From Rodentibacter genomosp. 2 (GTDB taxonomy: Bacteria; Pseudomonadota; Gammaproteobacteria; Enterobacterales; Pasteurellaceae), in NCBI GenBank assembly GCA_001999425.1, contig MLHP01000016.1, positions 1 to 64,000 of the forward strand: a stretch of DNA of 64,000 bases, given 5' to 3'. Each line of letters opens with the position of its first letter. The first letter of the stretch is position 1. The position numbers were made by a program, and so were the translations under genes. The notes below the pieces were generated by a model that did not search any database, had not been told where the DNA came from, and worked only from the letters and a program-made list of their open reading frames with translations. Below, piece after piece: positions 49,708 through 59,461 of this stretch.

Positions 49708-51303
49708 TCAAACATTGAAAAACATCGGAATAACAGTTAGTGCTACTACCGCTGCAATAACACCATATACAAACATTGGTATGACTGTTTTCTTAATAAT
49801 CGCACCTTCTTGGTTTTGAATATTTAAAACCGAGTTTACCGCAACGATATTATTAATACAAACCATGTTACCCATCGCACCCCCAACAGATTGTAATGCT
49901 AGAATGAGGCTTGTGGACAGGCCGGTAATTTCAGCTGTCGATAATTGTACACTACCGAAAGTGAGATTTGAGACGGTATTAGAGCCTGAGAAGAATGCGC
50001 CTACCGCCCCTAAGTAAGAAGCGAAGATAGTCCAGTATTCTCCGGTCGCTTGAGCGAAGCTTTTACCAATAATTTTTACCATTGATGCATCGCCACCAAC
50101 AAGCATCAAGTTTACCATGATTAACGCGCCAACAAGTGCATAAAATGGGTTTCTAGATTGTTTCAAGCTACCAATAAAAATTTCTTTGGTTTTTTGGGCG
50201 TTCATTGTAAATAATGGTACGCAAATTAGAACGGTAATAATAAACGGAATTAAAGCCGGAACGTAAAGTAATTTATAACTGGCACTTACATTAGTCCCGA
50301 AAATTTCTTTTAAGCTAAAAATTAAGCCTTTACTGATTTCAAATTGTCCGAGAGAACCAAGTTGTAATACAAACCAAGTTGTAGCATCGTTCATCATTGC
50401 TTTGAATGGTAGTTGTTGAATACGGGTTACGATTAAAAACAAAATCAGTAAGCCGGTTGGCAATAATGCTTTGGCTACTTCTTTGCCACTGACTCCCGTA
50501 TTACCTAATGTATTTTCCACTTTGGATAAGCCAATACCTTTATTCGCTACAAATACGGAAATAAACATACCGATTGCACCGCCAACTAATGACGGGAATT
50601 CATAATTTATTTGTGCAAGGAAGAAATAAGGGATAACGCACGCAAAAATACTAATATAAATAAATACGATATTTTGGCGGATTTCTTTTCCTGAAACGAT
50701 AAAACGCAATGCTATAAGTGGAATGACTAATGCCGCAAAAGCATGAATGATAGCCGTCATTGAGCCTATTTCAAGAATTTGACTCTCTGTTAAATTTAAT
50801 GGACCGAATCCGAACCAAGTTGGGGTACCTACCGCTCCAAAAGAAACGGGAACAGAGTTCATAATTAAGGCTAAAACGGCAACTTTTATTGGATTAAAGC
50901 CTAAACCGACAAGAATAGGTGCGGCAATTGCAGCAGGTGTACCAAAACCGCTGGCACCTTCAATCATAAACGCAAAGGCCCAGCCGATAATCATAATTTG
51001 TGCAACCGGGTTTGGGTTGATTTCACCCAACCATTTGCGCAAAGTATTGGTGACGCCAGACACTTCTGAAAAACGATTAAATAAAATTGCTCCGAAAATA
51101 ACCGTAATAGGCGTTTGCACCGCAATGATTGCGGAAGCAATATTGGCACTGACTGTTGAAATATCGGTACCAAAATAAATAAGTTGAATAATTAGCACAA
51201 CCACGGCGATCCAAGGGAGAGCAACATAAGAAGGAAGTGCATTACGCTTTACCATTAAATAAATAAGTAAAACAATTGGAAAGATACTAAGAAAAAGAGC
51301 CAT
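49708..51303 (-). CDS. lldP: L-lactate permease LldP
   Basis: A 531-residue integral membrane protein of the LctP family with 12 or more hydrophobic helices. Conserved stretches are EGASGFGTPAAIAAPILVGLGF, SVPVSFGAVGTPTWFGFG, and FFSGSNTVSNLTFG near the C-terminus. It imports L-lactate with protons and supplies the LutABC enzymes encoded downstream. Confidence 0.96.
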   Translation of the reverse strand: MALFLSIFPIVLLIYLMVKRNALPSYVALPWIAVVVLIIQLIYFGTDISTVSANIASAIIAVQTPITVIFGAILFNRFSEVSGVTNTLRKWLGEINPNPVAQIMIIGWAFAFMIEGASGFGTPAAIAAPILVGLGFNPIKVAVLALIMNSVPVSFGAVGTPTWFGFGPLNLTESQILEIGSMTAIIHAFAALVIPLIALRFIVSGKEIRQNIVFIYISIFACVIPYFFLAQINYEFPSLVGGAIGMFISVFVANKGIGLSKVENTLGNTGVSGKEVAKALLPTGLLILFLIVTRIQQLPFKAMMNDATTWFVLQLGSLGQFEISKGLIFSLKEIFGTNVSASYKLLYVPALIPFIITVLICVPLFTMNAQKTKEIFIGSLKQSRNPFYALVGALIMVNLMLVGGDASMVKIIGKSFAQATGEYWTIFASYLGAVGAFFSGSNTVSNLTFGSVQLSTAEITGLSTSLILALQSVGGAMGNMVCINNIVAVNSVLNIQNQEGAIIKKTVIPMFVYGVIAAVVALTVIPMFFNV

Positions 51304-51525
51304 AGGATTCCTTATATAACTAGGGGTTCTTTGAGATTGTTACATTAATCAGTGGTGAATTGTAAATAAGTTATTAGATAAATAAAGTAAAATGTTGAAA
51401 AATTGTGACTTTGATCATGAAAATTATTTAAATATTGAATAGTTACCTAAAAATAATTAGCTAAAAAAGTGTAGTTAATTTTAACTGACCGGTATTACGC
51501 TGAAAATGACCGTACTTTTTTGTGT
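51304..51525 (-). promoter_or_regulatory. lldP upstream region with weak CRP-like site
   Basis: This spacer separates lldP from hda. It contains TGTGA-CTTTGA-TCATG at 51404-51419, with a perfect left half and a poor right half for CRP. Near 51508 ACCGTACTT is a one-base variant of the reversed uptake signal. The rest is AT-rich with no other recognisable element. Confidence 0.4.
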
Positions 51526-52221
51526 TTATAGCCCTAACGTTTCCTTCACAAAGGGAATAGTAAGGTTACGTTGCGCCTGTAATGAGGCTTTGTCGAGCTT
51601 TTCTAAGGCTTGTAATAAGGTGTGTGTGTCGCGATTTAGGCGTTTGAGTAAAAACTGTGCTGTTTCAGCAGGTAAGTCAATACCGCGTTGACGGGCGTTT
51701 TTTTGTAACACCTCAAGTTTTTGTTCATCCGTTAGCGCTGAAAGATGATAAATTTCGCCCCATTTTAAACGTGACGCTAAATCGGGTAATTGTACGTTTA
51801 ATGCGGAAGGAGAGAGTGTGGCACTAATGAGCAAAAGCGTTTGACCGCTTGCTTTGATTCGATTAAATAAATCAAAAATGGCAATTTCCCACTCCGGATC
51901 GCCCATAACGGAATCAAGATCATCTAAACAGACTAATTCTTGTTGTTCTAAATTTTCCAGTACCGCCGGAGAGAAATAACGGGATTTGCTTAGCGGCACA
52001 TAAATTGCGACACGTTGTTCATTTAAATATTGATTGTTAAGGGCACGAAGTAAATGGCTTTTACCACAGCCCGTTGCTCCCCAAATATAGAAAAATTGCT
52101 GTTGAATCTGCTGTGAATTTTTGCGCAAAGAATCAAGCAGTAACAAATTATTGTCTGCATAAAAATTCTCAAATGTACAATCATCAATTTGATGAATGGG
52201 CAAAGGTAATTGCTGATTCAA
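51526..52221 (-). CDS. hda: DnaA regulatory inactivator Hda
   Basis: Hda binds the DNA-loaded beta clamp and stimulates ATP hydrolysis by DnaA, preventing re-initiation. The 231-residue AAA+ protein starts MNQQLPLPIHQ, where QLPLP is the clamp-binding peptide. It has Walker A GATGCGKSH, Walker B LVCLDDLD, and the C-terminal LDKASLQAQRNLTIPFVKETL. No ATG is available before the clamp motif, so TTG at 52221 is the start; no Shine-Dalgarno is visible. It follows uraA in the upp-uraA-hda order seen in E. coli. Confidence 0.94.
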   Translation of the reverse strand: MNQQLPLPIHQIDDCTFENFYADNNLLLLDSLRKNSQQIQQQFFYIWGATGCGKSHLLRALNNQYLNEQRVAIYVPLSKSRYFSPAVLENLEQQELVCLDDLDSVMGDPEWEIAIFDLFNRIKASGQTLLLISATLSPSALNVQLPDLASRLKWGEIYHLSALTDEQKLEVLQKNARQRGIDLPAETAQFLLKRLNRDTHTLLQALEKLDKASLQAQRNLTIPFVKETLGL

Positions 52222-52254
52222 AATGATATAACGCTGTTGATTTAAGGGGGAAGA

Positions 52255-52276
52255 AAGGGCTATTTTTTTAGCCCTT
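52255..52276 (-). terminator. Hairpin between uraA and hda
   Basis: Eight-base-pair stem AAGGGCTA (52255-52262) with TAGCCCTT (52269-52276), six-base T loop, just after the uraA stop in the minus direction. The T tract after the stem is weak (TTTCTT), so partial termination before hda is plausible. Confidence 0.5.
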
Positions 52277-52287
52277 AATTTTGGGCT

Positions 52288-53544
52288 TTATTCTACGTTA
52301 TTTTTTGCTTTTGGCAAAATCAAGTTCAACACAATTGCAACGATCGCACATAAACTAATGCCTTTCAACGCAACGATATCGCCGACATTTACAAACATAT
52401 TGCCGATACCAAAGGTCATTACTACGGAGATAATACAAAGGTTGCGAGGTTCGGTAACATCCACTTTGCCTTTGATTAAGGTACTCATCCCTACTACGGC
52501 AATAGAGCCAAAGACAAGCATCATAATGCCCCCCATTACGATAGTCGGAATGGTGGAAAGGAATGCGCCCACTTTTCCGCAGAAAGAGATCGTAATTGCC
52601 CACACCGCTGCCCAAGTCATAATATTAGGGTTAAAGTTGCGGGTGAGCATGACCGCACCGGTGACTTCCGCATAAGTTGTATTTGGCGGGCCGCCAATCA
52701 ATGAAGCGGCAGTGGTTGCTACGCCATCACCTAATAAAGTGCGGTGTAATCCCGGTTTTTTTAGGAAATCTTTTCCTGTCACCGAGCTAATCGCCATAAT
52801 ACCGCCTACGTGTTCCACCGCAGGCGCAATAGCAATAGGCAGCATATAGAGAATGGCTTCAAGGTTGAATTCCGGTTTTGTCAATTTAGGTAATTCAAAC
52901 CAAGGAGCGTCTATTACCGGTTGGAAATTGATTAAACCGAGGAAAAGGCAAAGAATATAACCTGCCGTGATACCAAACATAATCGGAATTAACTTCATTA
53001 ATCCTTTTGCAAATACCGCAACGGAAAGGGTAACGATTAAGGTGATCATAGAAACGAGTACGGCATCGTTATAAGCATAGGCACTATCTTTACCCAATGC
53101 CATATTGACGGCAACAGGGGCTAGCCCCATCCCAATAATGATAATCACCGGTCCGACCACAACCGGTGGGAAGATACGCTCTAAAGCTTGGCTACCGCGA
53201 ATTTTAACCAGTGAAGAAAGGGCAAAATAGACCAAGCCGGCACAAGCCAAGCCTCCCATCGTGGTTGGAATCCCCCAAGTTTGTACGCCATATTGAATAG
53301 GGGCGATAAAGGCAAAAGAGGAGGCGAGGAAAATGGGCACTTGTTTACCGGTACAAAGCTGAAATAATAAGGTGCCTATGCCGGCGGTAAGTAAGGCGGT
53401 ATTCGAATCTAAACCGGTGATGAGCGGTACAAGCACAAGTGCGCCAAAGGCAACGAAGAGCATTTGTAAGCCGACAAAGGATTGCTTGGCAATGCTTTGT
53501 ACTTCTTCCGTTTGAGTAGAAGGTGTTTGATTTTGATTAGTCAT
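52288..53544 (-). CDS. uraA: Uracil permease UraA
   Basis: A 418-residue nucleobase:cation symporter-2 protein with about 14 membrane segments. Motifs include FLASSFAFIAPIQYG, FPPVVVGPVIIIIGMGLAP, and PAVEHVGGIMAISSVTGKDFLKKPGLHRTLLGDG. It imports uracil for the neighbouring phosphoribosyltransferase. Uptake signals at 52737 and just upstream at 53578. Confidence 0.96.
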   Translation of the reverse strand: MTNQNQTPSTQTEEVQSIAKQSFVGLQMLFVAFGALVLVPLITGLDSNTALLTAGIGTLLFQLCTGKQVPIFLASSFAFIAPIQYGVQTWGIPTTMGGLACAGLVYFALSSLVKIRGSQALERIFPPVVVGPVIIIIGMGLAPVAVNMALGKDSAYAYNDAVLVSMITLIVTLSVAVFAKGLMKLIPIMFGITAGYILCLFLGLINFQPVIDAPWFELPKLTKPEFNLEAILYMLPIAIAPAVEHVGGIMAISSVTGKDFLKKPGLHRTLLGDGVATTAASLIGGPPNTTYAEVTGAVMLTRNFNPNIMTWAAVWAITISFCGKVGAFLSTIPTIVMGGIMMLVFGSIAVVGMSTLIKGKVDVTEPRNLCIISVVMTFGIGNMFVNVGDIVALKGISLCAIVAIVLNLILPKAKNNVE

Positions 53545-53612
53545 TTTAGTTTCAACTCTCTGTTTGAATTAACTTGAAAGTGCGGTCAGTTTTGATATCT
53601 GTTTTCCGCCCG

Positions 53613-53638
53613 AAAAAAGACGGCTTGAAAGCCGCCTT
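53613..53638 (-). terminator. Hairpin between upp and uraA
   Basis: On the minus strand GGCGGCTT and AAGCCGTC pair (one G-U) around a 2-base loop, directly followed by six T residues (53618-53613). It has the form of an intrinsic terminator after upp, which would lower uraA and hda expression relative to upp. Confidence 0.72.
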
Positions 53639-53657
53639 GATGTTTTAGAACATTGTG

Positions 53658-54284
53658 TTATTTCGTTCCAAAAATTTTATCACCCGCATCACCCAATCCC
53701 GGGATAATGTAGCCGTGTTCATTTAAGTGATCATCGACAGAAGCGCAGTAGAGCTCAATATCGGGATGTGCTGCCTCTAATGCTTTAATCCCTTCAGGGG
53801 CTGCCACAAGCACTAATACTTTAATGTGTTTACAACCTTTCGCTTTTAGTAAATCAAGGGTTGCAATCATTGAACCGCCTGTCGCCAACATAGGATCGAC
53901 CACAATAGCAAGTCGTTCTTCCAAATCGCTCGCTAATTTTTGGAAATAAGGTACGGGCTCAAGGGTCTCTTCATTACGGTAAATCCCCACAACGCTGATA
54001 CGTGCGCTTGGAATGTGTTCTAATACGCCGTCCATCATTCCGAGACCAGCACGCAAAATAGGTACAACGGTCACTTTTTTTCCTTTAATGCGATCAATTT
54101 CAACGGGGCCGTTCCAACCATCAATAATGACTTTTTCCGTTTCTAAATCTGCGGTGGCCTCATAGGTTAATAAACTGCCGATTTCTGTTGCCAGTTCACG
54201 GAATTTTTTCGTATCAATTTCTGCTTCGCGCATAACACCCAATTTGTGTTTGACCAGCGGATGTTTAACTTCGACAAGTTTCAT
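53658..54284 (-). CDS. upp: Uracil phosphoribosyltransferase Upp
   Basis: Upp makes UMP from uracil and PRPP. The 208-residue protein has the PRPP-binding motif [19 protein letters not shown] and the C-terminal uracil loop [19 protein letters not shown] 54284, behind an AGGGGT site, gives [20 protein letters not shown] and the E. coli length; the open frame to 54305 adds only non-homologous residues. Confidence 0.97.
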   Translation of the reverse strand: MKLVEVKHPLVKHKLGVMREAEIDTKKFRELATEIGSLLTYEATADLETEKVIIDGWNGPVEIDRIKGKKVTVVPILRAGLGMMDGVLEHIPSARISVVGIYRNEETLEPVPYFQKLASDLEERLAIVVDPMLATGGSMIATLDLLKAKGCKHIKVLVLVAAPEGIKALEAAHPDIELYCASVDDHLNEHGYIIPGLGDAGDKIFGTK

Positions 54285-54574
54285 GATTTTACCCCTTAGC
54301 TGCAAATGAATGGATTAATGTGAGTGATAAAAAATTAAATCGCACGATTCTAAATCAGAAAATAGAAAAACTCTAGCAGTTTATTTATAAAAAATCCTAT
54401 ATAGAGTTTATGTTTCTGTGGTTTAAAACGTGATTTTGGGAAAATTTTCAAGAGAAACGAGAAGATAGGAAATTAAACTTTGACAGAGATCACTAATTTA
54501 AATAAAAGTCGTTGTATTTATTCTAAGCAAGACTAGAATGAAATTCAGTCGTTATTTGTTGTGTGTTTAGTCGT
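54285..54574 (+). promoter_or_regulatory. Divergent upp/glycogen operon control region
   Basis: A 290-base AT-rich gap between upp (minus) and the malQ remnant (plus). It contains TTTGA-CAGAGA-TCACT at 54479-54494, which matches the CRP core at 8 of 10 positions, about 80 bases before the first glycogen-operon start. No other operator, riboswitch or small gene was recognised. Confidence 0.45.
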
Positions 54575-55183
54575 ATGGAATTGGAACTGCTTCAACAAAC
54601 CGCCCAAACGTTGGGAATTACCCCCACATATTATGATATTGATGGGAGGCTCATTTATGCAAAACAGGAAACGTTATCGCATTTTATTGAGTTACTGAAA
54701 CCGATTGAAAGTAAATGTCGAATAACTGAATTTGATGATGTTTTGGCTTGCTTTGAAAACGAACCCATCAGTAATTATGTTGAACGGGTTGCTCTTACCG
54801 AACCGATAGTATCCCTTGAATTGCTTGATGAAAATAGTGTTTCAATAGCACAAAAAATTACTCAAAATTCTACCGCACTTTCCTTGCCTCTACTTTCTTT
54901 TGGTTATTATCAGTTACTGCTTTCAACAAAATCCCAACACGATTCTATTTGGCTACGGGTTGTGTCAAAGAACATTTTTACTGTACCGAAACAGGTAAGT
55001 CCTTATAGTGCTTTTTCCTACCGTTGGTTGAAGTTCCTCTATTTAAACATTCCAAGTTTACCCAGCATTTTATGTGAATATCCGAATTGGCGTAAAAAAC
55101 TTACCCAATTCTTAGCGTTTATGTTTAACAATGAATCATTAAAAACGTTCTTTGCGATGCTTAATGCTGCACGCAAAGTGTAA
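54575..55183 (+). pseudogene. malQ: 4-alpha-glucanotransferase (malQ) with large internal deletion
   Basis: The open frame encodes 202 residues. The first 150 or so (TLGITPTYYDIDGRLIYAKQE, then a beta-sandwich-like stretch ending VVSKNIFTVPKQV) resemble the N-terminal domain of proteobacterial MalQ. The last 40 match its extreme C-terminus (EYPNWRKKL followed by a helix ending LNAARKV). The whole GH77 catalytic barrel between, about 490 residues in a normal enzyme of about 690-700, is absent, yet the two ends are joined in frame. The product cannot transfer glucans. It lies where malQ heads the Haemophilus glg operon, and its stop is 10 bases before glgB, so its translation may serve to couple glgB. 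An uptake signal lies inside (54872). Confidence 0.82.
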
Positions 55184-55193
55184 GGAGTCAGCT

Positions 55194-57383
55194 ATGACAA
55201 CTGCGATTACCCATTCCATAATTAACAGTTTCTTTGAGGCGACCAATGGTGATCCCTTTGCAACACTGGGAATGCATAAAACGGAAAACGGTATTGAAGT
55301 TCGAGCCTTATTACCAGATGCAAATCGTGTGCTAGTGATAGATCGTGAGTCCGGTGAATCGGTTGCTGAGTTAGAACAATTAGACGAACGCGGTTTTTTT
55401 GCTGCTGTGATTTTGAATCGTCAGCAATTTTTTGCCTATCAATTACAGGTTTTTTGGGGAAATGAAGCTCAAATTATTGAAGATCCATATCGATTTCCTT
55501 CAATAACGGACGACCTAGCGCAATGGTTACTTTCAGAAGGTTCGATGTTACGGTCTTATGAGGTTTTAGGGGCGCATTTTATAGAGTGTGATGGGGTGAG
55601 CGGGGTGAATTTTCGATTATGGGCGCCGAATGCAAAACGGGTTTCCTTAGTCGGGGATTTCAATTATTGGGACGGTCGCCGTCACCCGATGCGGTTTCAT
55701 TGTAATAGTGGTATATGGGAACTATTTTTGCCAAAAGCCAGCCTTGGGCAGCTCTATAAATTTGAATTAATTGATTGTTACGGCAACCTTCGCTTGAAAG
55801 CCGATCCCTATGCTTTTGGTTCACAGCTCCGCCCTGATACGGCTTCTCAAATCGGTATTTTACCGAATGTGATCGAAATGACGGATACTCGTGCTAAGGC
55901 AAATCAAGCAAATCAACCGATTTCTATTTATGAAGTACATTTAGGATCATGGCGGCGTAATATTGAAAATAACTTCTGGTTGGATTATGACCAAATTGCT
56001 GCTGAACTGATTCCCTATGTGAAAGATATGGGCTTTACCCATATTGAATTTTTACCGCTTTCTGAATTCCCCTATGACGGTTCTTGGGGCTATCAACCGC
56101 TTGGACTTTATTCGCCAACCAGCCGTTTTGGTACGGCGGAAGGTTTTCGCCGCTTGGTGAAACAGGCTCATGAGGCCGGTATTAATGTGATTTTAGATTG
56201 GGTTCCGGGGCATTTCCCAAGTGATACCCATGGACTGGTGGCTTTTGACGGTACGGCGTTGTATGAATACGAAGATCCGCGTGAAGGTTACCATCAAGAT
56301 TGGAATACGCTGATCTATAACTACGGTCGCAATGAGGTTCGTAATTTTCTTTCAAGTAATGCACTTTATTGGCTGGAACGTTTTGGGCTGGATGGTATTC
56401 GCGTTGATGCAGTCGCTTCAATGATTTATCGAGATTATAGTCGTACCGAGGGAGAATGGATTCCCAACCAATATGGCGGACGTGAAAACCTTGAAGCGAT
56501 TGAGTTTTTAAAACATACCAACTGGAAAATTCACAATGAAATGAAAGGTGCAATTTCTATCGCGGAAGAATCCACTTCATTTACTGGGGTAACCCACCCT
56601 AGTGAAAATGGCGGTTTAGGCTTTAATTTCAAATGGAATATGGGCTGGATGAATGACACGCTTTCTTACATGAAACTTGATCCGATTTATCGCCAATATC
56701 ATCACGATAAAATGACCTTTGGTATGGTGTATCAATACAGTGAAAATTTTGTGTTACCGCTTTCGCATGATGAAGTGGTGCATGGAAAATGCTCTTTACT
56801 TGACAAAATACCGGGGGATACTTGGCAAAAATTTGCCAACTTACGTGCTTACTATGGCTATATGTGGGGATATCCGGGTAAAAAATTGCTCTTCATGGGA
56901 AATGAATTTGCTCAGGGGAGAGAATGGAATTACGAAGAAAGTTTGGATTGGTTCCTACTTGATGAAAATATTGGCGGTGGTTGGCATAAAGGTATGTTGA
57001 AACTGGTTAAAGATCTGAATCATATTTACCGAAAAAATTCACCGCTCTTTGAACTTGATCATTCTCCGGAAGGATTTGATTGGTTGGTTGTAAACGATGC
57101 GGAAAATTCCGTTTTCGCCTTTGAACGCCGAAGCAGTAATAACGAACGAATTATTGTCATCAGTAATTTTACTCCTGTTCCCCGCCATCATTATCGTATG
57201 GGCGTGAATATGGCGGGTAAATATGAAGAAATTTTGAATACTGACTCAATGTATTATCAGGGGTCTAATTTGGGTAATTTTGGCAGTGTTCAAAGTGAAC
57301 CAATCGAAAGCCACGGAAGGGAAAATTCATTCTCAGTTTCTATTCCTCCGTTAGCAACGATTTATTTGAAATATTTGGGATAG
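55194..57383 (+). CDS. glgB: 1,4-alpha-glucan branching enzyme GlgB
   Basis: GlgB creates alpha-1,6 branches in glycogen. The 729-residue GH13 enzyme has N-terminal carbohydrate-binding modules, then the barrel with [15 protein letters not shown] (nucleophile Asp), [10 protein letters not shown] (acid/base Glu) and [11 protein letters not shown] (transition-state Asp). ATG 55194, behind TAAGGAG, gives the expected start; the open frame continues upstream into the malQ remnant. The 29-base spacer to the most upstream glgX start is short. Confidence 0.96.
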   Translation: MTTAITHSIINSFFEATNGDPFATLGMHKTENGIEVRALLPDANRVLVIDRESGESVAELEQLDERGFFAAVILNRQQFFAYQLQVFWGNEAQIIEDPYRFPSITDDLAQWLLSEGSMLRSYEVLGAHFIECDGVSGVNFRLWAPNAKRVSLVGDFNYWDGRRHPMRFHCNSGIWELFLPKASLGQLYKFELIDCYGNLRLKADPYAFGSQLRPDTASQIGILPNVIEMTDTRAKANQANQPISIYEVHLGSWRRNIENNFWLDYDQIAAELIPYVKDMGFTHIEFLPLSEFPYDGSWGYQPLGLYSPTSRFGTAEGFRRLVKQAHEAGINVILDWVPGHFPSDTHGLVAFDGTALYEYEDPREGYHQDWNTLIYNYGRNEVRNFLSSNALYWLERFGLDGIRVDAVASMIYRDYSRTEGEWIPNQYGGRENLEAIEFLKHTNWKIHNEMKGAISIAEESTSFTGVTHPSENGGLGFNFKWNMGWMNDTLSYMKLDPIYRQYHHDKMTFGMVYQYSENFVLPLSHDEVVHGKCSLLDKIPGDTWQKFANLRAYYGYMWGYPGKKLLFMGNEFAQGREWNYEESLDWFLLDENIGGGWHKGMLKLVKDLNHIYRKNSPLFELDHSPEGFDWLVVNDAENSVFAFERRSSNNERIIVISNFTPVPRHHYRMGVNMAGKYEEILNTDSMYYQGSNLGNFGSVQSEPIESHGRENSFSVSIPPLATIYLKYLG

Positions 57384-57445
57384 TTTATTTTTTATCTTCG
57401 CCGATTAGCTGGGTGAAAATGTATTTAGGAATTGATGGTAAGGCG

Positions 57446-59440
57446 ATGTTCAAGGTTTTTGATTTAGGTGAACCCACCCCGTTTGGTTGTTCGAGAAAAG
57501 TTGAAAATGGCGTGAAATTAACCAATTTTAGCCTGTTTTCGGCTGCAGCGAGTAAAGTAGAACTCTGTTTATTTGATGGTGAAACTGAAACCCGTTTCAC
57601 TATGGCTTGTACGGATAATGTTTGGCATTTGGCGCTTACCGGTGTACAAAACGGCACACAATACGGCTTTCGTATTCACGGCTCGTACGCAAACCCACAA
57701 AAATTAATGCTTGATCCTTATGCGAAAGCGGTAAGCCATAAGCCTGATTTAAGTAGCTTGGAAAAACGGCAGTGGTTTTTGCTTAGTGATCATCGTGACA
57801 ACGCCCATATTGCTCCAAGAGCGGTCATTTTTGAAGAAGATTTTGACTGGAACGGTGACCGAAAGCCCCATATTCCTTGGGGGGAGACCATCGTATATGA
57901 ATTGCACGTTAAAGGTTTTAGCCAATTAAACGAGAAGATCCCTGCCGCGTTACGGGGGACTTATGCCGGTTTGGCACACCCGATTAACCTTGCATATTTC
58001 AAAGAGTTAGGTGTAACGACAATAGAATTATTACCTGTTAATTTTCACCTCAATGAACCGCACTTACAGGCACGAGGTTTGCAAAATTATTGGGGATATA
58101 ATCCCCTTGCTATGTTTGCTGTTGAGCCTAAATATGCAGCAACGGAGCAGCCGCCGACCGAATTTAAGTCGATGGTGAAAGCTTTTCATCAAGCGGGTAT
58201 CGAAGTAGTGTTAGACGTTGTATTCAATCATTCTGCAGAATCAGAGCAACATTTTCCCACATTTTGTCAGCGCGGAATTGATGATCAAACCTACTATTGG
58301 CGCAACGATAACGGGCATTACATTAACTGGACGGGTTGCGGCAATATGCTTAATTTATCCTCTGAAGTTGGGCGTAAATGGGTGGTGGATTGCCTATGTT
58401 ATTGGGTGGAAGAATATCATATTGACGGCTTTCGGTTTGATTTGGCAACGGTTCTTGGGCGGGATAAACCTGATTTTAATTCCTCAGCTCAACTTTTTGC
58501 CGATATAGCTAATGAACCGAGTTTACAAAATATTAAATTAATTGCTGAGCCTTGGGATATCGGGCATTACGGTTATCAGGTGGGGCATTTCCCCGATTAT
58601 TTTGCCGAATGGAATGATCGTTTCCGTGATGATATTTGTCGTTTTTGGTTGTGGAAAAGTGGCGAAATAGGGGGATTTGCCGAGCGTTTTGCCGGTTCTG
58701 GCGATTTGTTTAAAAAAGAAGGTCGTTTGCCGCATTGTTCTCTTAATTTCATTGCCGCTCATGATGGTTTCACGTTGCGGGATTTAGTCAGTTATAACGA
58801 AAAACACAATGAAGCAAATGGCGAGGGAAATCGGGACGGACGTAATGAAAATTACAGTTATAACCATGGTTTGGAAGGGGAAACCATTGGTCTTGCTAAA
58901 TGGCAAAAAAATACGATAGAAAACGACCGCACTTGCGCTCAAATGGCATTGTTGATGACTTTATTGCTCGCTAATGGAACGCCAATGTTGTTGGCTGGCG
59001 ATGAGTTTGGTAATACGCAGTACGGCAATAATAATGCTTACTGTCAAGACAACGAAATTGCTTGGTTGAAATGGGAAAACTTTAATAAAAATTTATTTGA
59101 AGTTACGAAGCAAACGATTGCACTTCGCAAACAAATTCGGAGTTTGCAAAAAAATGCTTGGTGGTCAAATGATAATGTCAGCTGGTTGAGTGTATGGGGA
59201 ACCCCTATGCAGCAAGAGGATTGGCATAACTTTGGAGTTAAAGCGTTACAAATCTTATTGGACGAAAAATGGCTCTTTTTAATTAATGCGAAAGCAGAAT
59301 CTCAGACTTTCATATTGCCTAATAGTGCTGTAAGCCAATGGAAAGCCTTTGTGGACACAACAAACTTAACATTTATCCAGTCACGGGAAGTAACGGTAAG
59401 CAGTATGGCATTTTGTTTGTTGTATAGCGTGGATAACTAA
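57446..59440 (+). CDS. glgX: Glycogen debranching enzyme GlgX
   Basis: GlgX hydrolyses alpha-1,6 branches of phosphorylase-trimmed glycogen. The GH13 protein (664 residues from this start) has a beta-sandwich with FGCSRKVENGVKLTNFSLFSA, then barrel motifs DGFRFDLATVLGRD (nucleophile), IAEPWD (acid/base) and IAAHDGFTLRDL. ATG 57446 matches the E. coli distance to the GxPxPFG motif; earlier starts at 57413 (GTG) or 57419 (ATG) are possible. Two reverse uptake signals and one variant signal. Confidence 0.94.
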   Translation: MFKVFDLGEPTPFGCSRKVENGVKLTNFSLFSAAASKVELCLFDGETETRFTMACTDNVWHLALTGVQNGTQYGFRIHGSYANPQKLMLDPYAKAVSHKPDLSSLEKRQWFLLSDHRDNAHIAPRAVIFEEDFDWNGDRKPHIPWGETIVYELHVKGFSQLNEKIPAALRGTYAGLAHPINLAYFKELGVTTIELLPVNFHLNEPHLQARGLQNYWGYNPLAMFAVEPKYAATEQPPTEFKSMVKAFHQAGIEVVLDVVFNHSAESEQHFPTFCQRGIDDQTYYWRNDNGHYINWTGCGNMLNLSSEVGRKWVVDCLCYWVEEYHIDGFRFDLATVLGRDKPDFNSSAQLFADIANEPSLQNIKLIAEPWDIGHYGYQVGHFPDYFAEWNDRFRDDICRFWLWKSGEIGGFAERFAGSGDLFKKEGRLPHCSLNFIAAHDGFTLRDLVSYNEKHNEANGEGNRDGRNENYSYNHGLEGETIGLAKWQKNTIENDRTCAQMALLMTLLLANGTPMLLAGDEFGNTQYGNNNAYCQDNEIAWLKWENFNKNLFEVTKQTIALRKQIRSLQKNAWWSNDNVSWLSVWGTPMQQEDWHNFGVKALQILLDEKWLFLINAKAESQTFILPNSAVSQWKAFVDTTNLTFIQSREVTVSSMAFCLLYSVDN

Positions 59441-59461
59441 AGACAAACGGAGTTAATTATA

